Origin: Flavobacterium panacis
GTDB lineage: Bacteria; Bacteroidota; Bacteroidia; Flavobacteriales; Flavobacteriaceae
DNA length: 64,000 bases
Direction of reading: 5' to 3'
NCBI RefSeq assembly: GCF_024649945.1
Contig: NZ_JANKMS010000011.1
Location: 121,761 to 185,760 of the forward strand
Position 1 is the stretch's first letter, and each line of letters opens with the position of its first letter. The notes under the pieces are model-generated. The model ran no database searches. It was not told the DNA's origin and worked only from the letters and a program-made list of their open reading frames with translations. The position numbers were made by a program, and so were the translations under genes. This document shows positions 58,193 to 64,000 of this stretch, piece by piece.

Positions 58193-59017
58193 ATGAAAAA
58201 TTCCTCCAATAATACCTCAAATTCCAATAGAATTTTTCAGTTTACTCTTTTGTTTTTCACGTTTTTGATTTGCAATATTACTTTTGCACAATTTGATATT
58301 CCACCTAAACCAAGCTTTCAGACTTCTGTTTACGATTATGCAAACGTTCTGAGTTCTACAGAAAAAGCTCAGTTAGAAGAAAAATTAATTCGATATTCTG
58401 ATTCTACTACAACTCAAATAGTAGTGATCACTATTGAAAGCTTAAAAGGCGAAGATGTAAGCCAGTTAGCCACAAAATGGGGACAAACCTGGGGAATTGG
58501 AGGAACTAAAGAAGACGATAATGGAGTTATCATTCTTTTAGCCAAAAATGAAAAAAAAATCGCTATTAATCCTGGTTATGGACTTGAAGATCGTTTGACT
58601 GCTGGAATTGGCGGAACAATCATCAGAAATATAATTGTACCCGAATTTAAAGCCGGAAGTTTTTACAACGGTCTTGACAAAGGGACCGATGCAATAATTG
58701 ACGTTTTTAAAGGAAAATTCAAAGGCGAACGTAAAACCAATAAAGGACAGGATTTTCCAATTTTCCCTTTTATTGTTATTGTTGTAATTATTTTAATTTT
58801 ACTTTCTCGAAACAAAAGAGGAGGAGGAAATTCTGGCAACAATGGTGGTGGAGGTCCTAGCTTACTTGACGTAATCATTCTAAGTAATCTTGGAAGAAGT
58901 GGCGGCAGTGGCGGATTTGGAGGCTTTGGCGGAGGATCATCTGGCGGAGGCGGAGGCTTCGGAGGTGGATTTGGAGGCGGAGGCTTCTCTGGAGGAGGTT
59001 CTAGTGGAGGTTGGTAA
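58193..59017 (+). CDS. TPM domain protein, secreted/membrane with Gly-rich tail
   Basis: A 274-residue protein: a signal sequence (FTLLFFTFLICNITFAQF, after a polar start), a TPM domain (VYDYANVLSSTEKAQLEEKL, TTQIVVITIESLKGED, NDNGVIILLAKNEKKIAI), a membrane span (FPFIVIVVIILILLS), and a final region of about 60 residues made mostly of glycine and serine. This is the common TPM architecture. The Gly-rich tail lies beyond the membrane. The gene is the last of the lemA operon. Confidence 0.92.
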   Translation: MKNSSNNTSNSNRIFQFTLLFFTFLICNITFAQFDIPPKPSFQTSVYDYANVLSSTEKAQLEEKLIRYSDSTTTQIVVITIESLKGEDVSQLATKWGQTWGIGGTKEDDNGVIILLAKNEKKIAINPGYGLEDRLTAGIGGTIIRNIIVPEFKAGSFYNGLDKGTDAIIDVFKGKFKGERKTNKGQDFPIFPFIVIVVIILILLSRNKRGGGNSGNNGGGGPSLLDVIILSNLGRSGGSGGFGGFGGGSSGGGGGFGGGFGGGGFSGGGSSGGW

Positions 59018-59110
59018 TTTATTTTGTTTCTAATTTTCTTTGTTTCAACTTTCGAGTTTAGGTTTCAATATTAAAATATCATACATTTACATTTTACAAT
59101 TTATTAATAG

Positions 59111-59524
59111 ATGTTATCACATAAAGCAAAATACGCCCTTAAGGCCTTACTTTATTTAGCAGAACAAGACGAAAATCACATTTCTAGAACTGTAGAAATA
59201 GCTGATGGCGCTAATATTCCTAAAAAGTTTTTAGAACAAATTCTTTTAGATCTAAAACGAGGACGTTTTGTGAGTAGTAAGCAGGGGAAATTTGGCGGAT
59301 ATTATCTAATTAAATCAAAAAATGACATCACTTTGGCAGAAATTCACCGATTATTTGACGGTGCAATTGCGCTTTTGCCATGCGCTTCTTTAAATTTTTA
59401 TGAGCCTTGCTCTGATTGTAAAACCGAGTCTGAATGCAGTCTACGTCACGGTTTAATGCTTATTAGAGACAAAACTTTGAAGGCCATGGAAGGTATCACA
59501 ATTGCTTCATTAGTGAAGAAATAA
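59111..59524 (+). CDS. Rrf2-family transcriptional regulator
   Basis: A 137-residue winged-helix regulator: MLSHKAKYALKALLYLAEQ at the start, then IPKKFLEQILLDLKRGRFV as recognition region. Cysteines at 91, 100, 103 and 109 lie where IscR has its three cluster ligands, so an Fe-S cluster is possible; CymR-type sulfur regulators of the same family lack them. It is followed by an operator-like site, a Met/Cys-ended short ORF and a TonB receptor. I infer that it controls them, perhaps in response to sulfur or Fe-S state. Confidence 0.9.
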   Translation: MLSHKAKYALKALLYLAEQDENHISRTVEIADGANIPKKFLEQILLDLKRGRFVSSKQGKFGGYYLIKSKNDITLAEIHRLFDGAIALLPCASLNFYEPCSDCKTESECSLRHGLMLIRDKTLKAMEGITIASLVKK

Positions 59525-59541
59525 AAAAATATTCTCTAAAG

Positions 59542-59576
59542 TCTAGTAAATCGATAGAATTAATTATATATATTTG
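59542..59576 (+). promoter_or_regulatory. Operator candidate and promoter of the short ORF / TonB receptor
   Basis: TCTAGTAAATCGATAGA (59542-59558) has a TCTA-N9-TAGA dyad and ends 10 bases before the -7 box TATATTTG (59569-59576). The same TCTAGTAAATC recurs at 59628-59638, and TCTACTAATC at 59746-59755. A repressor bound here would overlap the -33 region. Confidence 0.55.
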
Positions 59577-59615
59577 CCAAAAATAATTAACTAATCATTT
59601 ACAAAATTTTAACTC

Positions 59616-59726
59616 ATGAAAGTACATTCTAGTAAATCAGGTGGAAAAAATCTTTTGCAAAAAAACTATAATTATAAATTCACAACTGTGAATACCACTT
59701 CATTTATGATGTGTATGTGTTGGTAA
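59616..59726 (+). CDS. 36-residue ORF ending in MMCMCW (leader-peptide candidate)
   Basis: ATG at 59616, TAA at 59724-59726. The start is MKVHSSKSGGKNLLQK and the end TTSFMMCMCW. The last six codons are Met-Met-Cys-Met-Cys-Trp, which are rare residues in a row and sulfur amino acids. It lies 40 bases after a good -7 box and 48 bases before the TonB receptor start. It may be a translated leader whose stalling depends on Cys/Met supply, or a small peptide in its own right. No GC-rich terminator follows. Confidence 0.6.
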   Translation: MKVHSSKSGGKNLLQKNYNYKFTTVNTTSFMMCMCW

Positions 59727-59774
59727 AAAAAATTTAATTTTAAATTCTACTAATCACATATACTTAATATAAAA

Positions 59775-62336
59775 ATGAAAACATCAATACAAAATATCTT
59801 TACAATATTATTCTTTTTAACTTTCTCTATTTCATTCGCTCAAAACATTGAAGGTGTAGTTACAACAAGTGAAAACATACCTTTAGAAGCTGTAAACGTA
59901 GTAATTAAAGGAACAACTCATAGCGCCGTTACAGACAATAGCGGTAAATTCGTAATAGACTCTGAAGGAAGATTACCATTGACTCTTTTAATTCAGTATG
60001 TCGGATACAAAACAACTGAACTTGATTTAACTGCAATTCCAGCAAATCCAATTCAGGTTGCTCTAAAAGAAGAAAACGAGCTTATTGAAGTTGTGGTTTC
60101 TTCAAGAAGAAGAATCGAAAAAGTTCAGGATGTACCAATTGCTATTTCTGTTATTACAGGAAAACAAGCGGAACAAACTGGAGCTTTCAATGTGAATCGT
60201 ATTAAAGAATTGGTTCCTTCAGTTCAATTATACTCTTCAAACCCAAGAAATACAGGGATCAACATTAGAAGTTTAGGTTCTCCGTTTGGATTGACAAATG
60301 ACGGAATTGATCCAGGAGTTGGTTTTTATGTAGACGGTGTTTATTATGCACGTCCAGCAGCAACTACTTTAGATTTTATCGATGTAGAACAAATTGAGGT
60401 TTTACGTGGCCCACAAGGTTCTTTATTTGGAAAAAACACCACTTCTGGAGCATTCAATATTACTACTCGTAAACCAAGTTTTAACTCTGGTGCCGATTTT
60501 GAAGTGAGTTATGGAAATTACAATTTCTTGCAAGCCAAAGCTTCTATTACTGGTGCACTTGGCAATAAAGTTGCCGGTAGAATATCTTTTTCTGGTACAC
60601 AGCGCGACGGTTTAATTGATAACGTTGCAACAGGAAGACCGACAAACACACTAAACAATCAGGGAATTAGAGGTCAATTACTTTGGACTCCAACTATCAA
60701 TACGAATGTTATCTTTGCTGCCGATATTACAACACAACGTCCAGATGGATATGCGCAGGTTGTGGCCGGTGTTGCACCAACTCAAAGAGCTGCTTACAGA
60801 CAATTTGATGCTATTATTGCCGACTTAAACTATCAGCTTCCAAGCTTAAATGCTTTTGATCGTAAAATAGATCATGATACGCCTTGGCGTTCTAATCAGG
60901 ATATGGGAGGTTTCTCTTTAAATGTTGACACCAAAATTGGCGAAGGAACACTTACATCGACAACTGCATGGCGTTTTTGGAACTGGGATCCATCAAATGA
61001 TAGAGATTTTACAGGATTACAAGTATTGGCTAAATCTCAAAATCCAACAAGACAAACACAAATCACACAAGAAGTTCGTTACGCAGGACAAATTACTTCA
61101 AAAATAAGCGGTGTTGCTGGAGTATTCTTTATTGATCAAACTTCTCAAACTGATGGAACTGAAGAATCTGGAAATGCACAATGGAGATTTGCACAAAGTT
61201 CAACTAGTAATTTATGGAAAACTCCAGGTCTTTTTGAAGGATACGGAATTAAAACTGACGCAAACATTAGAGCTTCTAGTGCTGCAGTATTTGGTCAGAT
61301 TGATTGGGCAATTACGGATCGTCTTCATATTTTACCAGGTTTACGTTATAATTTTGATAAAAAAGATGCTCATTATTCTCGTACTACTTACGGAGGTTTA
61401 CAAACAACAGATCCAGCATTAATTGCTTTGAAAAAACAAGTATATTCTGATCAGGCATTTGATTCAAGTACAGATAACACAGACTTTTCAGGAAACATTA
61501 CTGCTAATTTTAAAGCAACTGACAAAATCAATATTTATGGAACTTTTGCTAAAAGTTACAAACCAGTTGGTGTAAACGTAGCTGGACTTCCAACAAACTC
61601 TGCTGGTCAGCCATTAACAGAGCTTGCAGTAATTAAACCGGAAAAAGTATATCATTATGAAGCGGGAATAAAAACTTCTCCATTCAAAAACTCAATTTTA
61701 AATTTAACATTCTTCAATACTGAAATTAAAGATTTCCAAACTAATGTTCAGGCAGCAGAATTAGGTGTAAACCGTGGATATCTTGCAAATGCAGATAAAG
61801 TACGTGTAAGAGGTGCCGAATTTGATGCAAGTTTTGTGATCAGTTCTCACTTAACCATCAATGGTGCTGCAACATATACAGATGGTAAATATGTGAAATT
61901 TACAAATGCACCGCTTCCTTTGGAAGAAACAGGAAGAACTGTTGATGGAGTTCAAGTAGCTTACAAAGATGTTTCAGGAACTGACCTTCCAGGTGTTTCA
62001 AAATGGGCAGGATCTTTAGGAGGTGAGCTTTCTGACAAGGCAAGATTTTTTGGAAATGCAGGAAAAATTTTCTTAGCAGTTGATTCTTATGCACGTTCTG
62101 AATTTTCATCAAGCCCATCTGCTTCAAAATACTTAGTTGTTCCAGGATATGCTATTTTTAATGCACGTTTAGGTTTCCGTGTAACTCAGGGATTATCTAT
62201 TCAGTTTTGGGGACGTAATCTTTTAAACAAAGATTATTATGAACAATTATTGCCTGCAGGTGGAAATACAGGACAATATGCAGGAGTTTTAGGTGACCAG
62301 AGAACGTATGGAATTACATTGAAATACAGTTTATAA
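59775..62336 (+). CDS. TonB-dependent receptor
   Basis: An 853-residue outer-membrane receptor. After the signal (TILFFLTFSISFAQ) come a carboxypeptidase-like regulatory domain (about 24-105, IEGVVTTSENIPLEAVNVV), the plug (EVLRGPQGSLFGKNTTSGAF) and a 22-strand barrel that ends LGDQRTYGITLKYSL. It imports a ligand that uses the TonB system. It has no SusD partner, so polysaccharide uptake is unlikely. The Rrf2 gene and Met/Cys leader upstream suggest a sulfur-containing or iron ligand, an inference only. Confidence 0.92.
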   Translation: MKTSIQNIFTILFFLTFSISFAQNIEGVVTTSENIPLEAVNVVIKGTTHSAVTDNSGKFVIDSEGRLPLTLLIQYVGYKTTELDLTAIPANPIQVALKEENELIEVVVSSRRRIEKVQDVPIAISVITGKQAEQTGAFNVNRIKELVPSVQLYSSNPRNTGINIRSLGSPFGLTNDGIDPGVGFYVDGVYYARPAATTLDFIDVEQIEVLRGPQGSLFGKNTTSGAFNITTRKPSFNSGADFEVSYGNYNFLQAKASITGALGNKVAGRISFSGTQRDGLIDNVATGRPTNTLNNQGIRGQLLWTPTINTNVIFAADITTQRPDGYAQVVAGVAPTQRAAYRQFDAIIADLNYQLPSLNAFDRKIDHDTPWRSNQDMGGFSLNVDTKIGEGTLTSTTAWRFWNWDPSNDRDFTGLQVLAKSQNPTRQTQITQEVRYAGQITSKISGVAGVFFIDQTSQTDGTEESGNAQWRFAQSSTSNLWKTPGLFEGYGIKTDANIRASSAAVFGQIDWAITDRLHILPGLRYNFDKKDAHYSRTTYGGLQTTDPALIALKKQVYSDQAFDSSTDNTDFSGNITANFKATDKINIYGTFAKSYKPVGVNVAGLPTNSAGQPLTELAVIKPEKVYHYEAGIKTSPFKNSILNLTFFNTEIKDFQTNVQAAELGVNRGYLANADKVRVRGAEFDASFVISSHLTINGAATYTDGKYVKFTNAPLPLEETGRTVDGVQVAYKDVSGTDLPGVSKWAGSLGGELSDKARFFGNAGKIFLAVDSYARSEFSSSPSASKYLVVPGYAIFNARLGFRVTQGLSIQFWGRNLLNKDYYEQLLPAGGNTGQYAGVLGDQRTYGITLKYSL

Positions 62337-62363
62337 CCTTAAATTTAAAACTAAAAACTAAGC

Positions 62364-62395
62364 AACGAGATACAATTAAGTATCTCGTTTTTTTA
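62364..62395 (+). terminator. Terminator of the TonB receptor gene
   Basis: AACGAGATAC and GTATCTCGTT pair across the loop AATTAA and are followed by a T-run, about 30 bases after the stop. Confidence 0.88.
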
Positions 62396-62541
62396 TACAA
62401 AAAACTGAAACTGCTATTATAAAAACTTTTACAGGCAATTGTTTTGCTCTTAAACATTGAAATTTACTGTCATTTTGAGTAAATGATTCTTCTTTTTATC
62501 TGGAGATCTATTAGTATTAATAAGAATAAATCAAGTATTAA

Positions 62542-63081
62542 ATGCAGCAATATTACAATTTTACGGCATCATCTACTGAGATTTCATACGATCCTTATTG
62601 GTATGAAAGACCTAACATTATCCTAAATACTATCATCGGCACATTCATTTTAGTTTTGGGATTTTGGATATTAACTTTCAAAGGAGCAATCTCTGTTTCT
62701 GTTATTTTAAGTTCTTTGATATTTATCAACACTTACTATCTTTCGAAAATTAAAAATAGAACACGGTTTGTTTTTGACAAAACAGAAGATGTATTTTATA
62801 AATCTACTCCTTTTGGTAAAAAGAAAATTATCAAGTTAGGTTGTGTTTGGGACATTTCTACAAAATCAGGATCAAATAGTTTCAGCTATATTTTACACTC
62901 GAAAAAAAATAGTAATATCAAAAAGATTCAATTAACAGCTAACATAAAAAACAAAAACCAAAACAATCCTGAAGTGCGTTTTTTAGAAATGGAAATAATT
63001 CCGCAGCTTGAATCATTTTTAGATTTAGATAAAAAAACTTTGCAATTTTTTAATTCAGAAAATTGCTCTCCTATTTTATAG
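62542..63081 (+). CDS. Two-span membrane protein of unknown function
   Basis: A 179-residue protein. After a polar start (MQQYYNFTASSTEISYDPYW) come two membrane segments (about 27-46 and 51-68, IILNTIIGTFILVLGFWIL and ISVSVILSSLIFINTYYL). The C-terminal soluble part is a small beta domain (RFVFDKTEDVFYKSTPFG) followed by charged residues. It looks like the small two-span PH-like proteins of bacteria, but I cannot name the family. It is isolated between the TonB receptor terminator and the DUF2490 gene. Confidence 0.6.
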   Translation: MQQYYNFTASSTEISYDPYWYERPNIILNTIIGTFILVLGFWILTFKGAISVSVILSSLIFINTYYLSKIKNRTRFVFDKTEDVFYKSTPFGKKKIIKLGCVWDISTKSGSNSFSYILHSKKNSNIKKIQLTANIKNKNQNNPEVRFLEMEIIPQLESFLDLDKKTLQFFNSENCSPIL

Positions 63082-63191
63082 TTTTCTAAAAGAATCACAA
63101 AATCAAATAAAAAACACAAGAAAAAAATAAACACTATTTCAATTCATATATTCATGTTTATATATATTCGCAGCTTGAATTTAGGATTTGA

Positions 63192-63929
63192 ATGAAGATT
63201 TTGAGATTATTATTTGTTTTAAGTTTTACCAGTCTCGTTTTGTCGGCACAAAATGTAAAGAAAACAGATCAGCAAACGCTGACCTGGATTCGGTATTACA
63301 ATATTTTTCCGCTAACCGAAAAATGGGCGATTCATTCTGAATTTGATAACCGAAGTTTTGTAAATCCAATTCATGAAAATCTTTTTGTCATAAGATCACA
63401 GGCTCGATATCGTGCCAATAAAATCATGGAATTTGGAGCCGGATTTGCTTATTTTAATATGAATACTCAAAATCCGAACGTCGATCCTGATTATTCAATC
63501 CCAGAATATCGTGCACAGCAAGATATGACACTTATTAACGATATCGCCAAAATTACTTTTCATAATCGTTTTCAGGTAGAAGAACGTTTTATTCAAAAAG
63601 CAGACAAAAACGGACTTTTAGACGAATTCTCATTTGCATATCGATTTAGATACCGTTTGCAATCTATGTTTACACTTTGGGAAAAAGACAAGCAAAGCAT
63701 CAAAGGAACTATCTCTGATGAAATTTTGTTCAATTATGGGAAAGACAATCGCAGAAATACTTTCGATCAAAACCGACTTTATGTAGCATTACGTTACCAT
63801 TTTAATCCTAACGTTGGTGTAGAATTAGGCTATTTAAAAAACTTTCAAAGACGTTCCAGCGGTTTAGATTTTTATGATCGAGATATTATCCGACTTACTG
63901 TTTATCATAGAATTAATCGTAAGTTTTAG
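63192..63929 (+). CDS. DUF2490 outer-membrane protein
   Basis: A 245-residue protein with signal MKILRLLFVLSFTSLVLSAQ and a barrel-like strand pattern: QTLTWIRYYNIFPLTEKWAI, FRYRLQSMFTLW, NRLYVALRYHFNPNVGVELG and a final IIRLTVYHRINRKF. The order fits DUF2490, which has no known role. The stop codon TAG at 63927-63929 lies in the first unit of the heptamer repeat that follows. Confidence 0.82.
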   Translation: MKILRLLFVLSFTSLVLSAQNVKKTDQQTLTWIRYYNIFPLTEKWAIHSEFDNRSFVNPIHENLFVIRSQARYRANKIMEFGAGFAYFNMNTQNPNVDPDYSIPEYRAQQDMTLINDIAKITFHNRFQVEERFIQKADKNGLLDEFSFAYRFRYRLQSMFTLWEKDKQSIKGTISDEILFNYGKDNRRNTFDQNRLYVALRYHFNPNVGVELGYLKNFQRRSSGLDFYDRDIIRLTVYHRINRKF

Positions 63930-64000
63930 ATTTTAGATTTTAGATTTTAGATTTTAGATTTTAGATTTTAGATTTTAGATTTTAGATTTTAGATTTTAGA
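63924..64000. repeat. Tandem heptamer (TTTTAGA)n array, running off the window
   Basis: Eleven perfect TTTTAGA units cover 77 bases without a mismatch and reach the window edge, so the true length is unknown. Looser phrases of the same words lie at about 25141-25173, 28915-28947 and 57709-57743. Confidence 0.95.

Noticed and set aside
59727..59774. Intrinsic terminator between the MMCMCW ORF and the TonB receptor
   Set aside because: Only AT-only palindromes (AATTTAATTTTAAATT) are present, with no GC-containing stem; if attenuation occurs, it must use another mechanism.
63924..64000. CRISPR or telomere-like array
   Set aside because: Units are 7 bases with no spacers; it is a simple tandem repeat.
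1..64000. tRNA, rRNA or tmRNA genes
   Set aside because: I looked for T-loop GTTCGA-type words within cloverleaf-like surroundings and for rRNA stretches in the intergenic regions and found none convincing; a covariance search would be decisive.

Overview
The window is a 64 kb piece of a Flavobacterium-like chromosome (Bacteroidota, Flavobacteriia). The evidence is the AT-rich sequence, TAnnTTTG promoter boxes in place of the sigma70 -10 box, little sign of Shine-Dalgarno sequences, many Bacteroidota families (DUF2851, GSCFA, DUF4136, DUF4230, DUF5522, GxxExxY, TamL/TamB, putative porin), lipoproteins with acidic residues just after the acylated cysteine, and a TonB receptor with a carboxypeptidase-like N-terminal domain. 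I saw no rRNA, tRNA, phage, transposase or CRISPR array.

Layout. 1-10.3 kb: the end of an amino-acid permease, PspC-like protein, DUF2851, a DnaQ-fold exonuclease, a CBS-type cysteine/cystathionine enzyme, a putative porin, rnhB, lipB and three tandem related lipoproteins. 10.4-12.5 kb: a repeated structured element, lysS, and a 45-residue antitoxin-like ORF. 12.5-20.5 kb: a minus-strand run that starts with a NarK-type nitrate transporter, passes through a NarI/DsrM-like haem-b protein, a molybdopterin reductase, a four-cluster ferredoxin, a Tat-targeted Rieske protein and a small membrane protein, and may continue into D-lactate dehydrogenase and a lipoprotein. 20.7-28.9 kb: a Spy-like protein, a zinc metalloprotease, hemL, an overlapping muramidase/PLP-enzyme/HExxH gene set, a DUF5522 protein and a hydroxyacid dehydrogenase.

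28.9-29.6 kb is a gene-free stretch full of REP-like palindromes. 29.6-36.6 kb carries amino-acid metabolism: hutU, ilvA behind an isoleucine-rich leader peptide with a terminator/antiterminator, a truncated haemoglobin, and an aromatic amino acid hydroxylase behind a CRP/FNR-like palindrome. 36.7-45 kb holds DUF4230, TamL and TamB. 45-50 kb has GSCFA and a surface-lipoprotein cluster around a metalloprotease-lectin fusion. 50.4-55.4 kb has an ABC exporter, a GxxExxY gene bracketed by inverted repeats, and alaS. 55.7-59 kb has an M23 peptidase, a MerR regulator, LemA and two TPM proteins. 59.1-64 kb has an Rrf2 regulator, a 36-residue ORF ending in MMCMCW, a TonB receptor, a membrane protein and a DUF2490 protein whose stop codon opens a heptamer repeat array.

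The strongest regulatory candidates are the isoleucine attenuator before ilvA and the Rrf2/Met-Cys-leader/TonB-receptor unit, which I read as possibly sulfur responsive. The most striking repeat structure is the GxxExxY cassette, whose flanking arms match an empty hairpin found 15.5 kb away.
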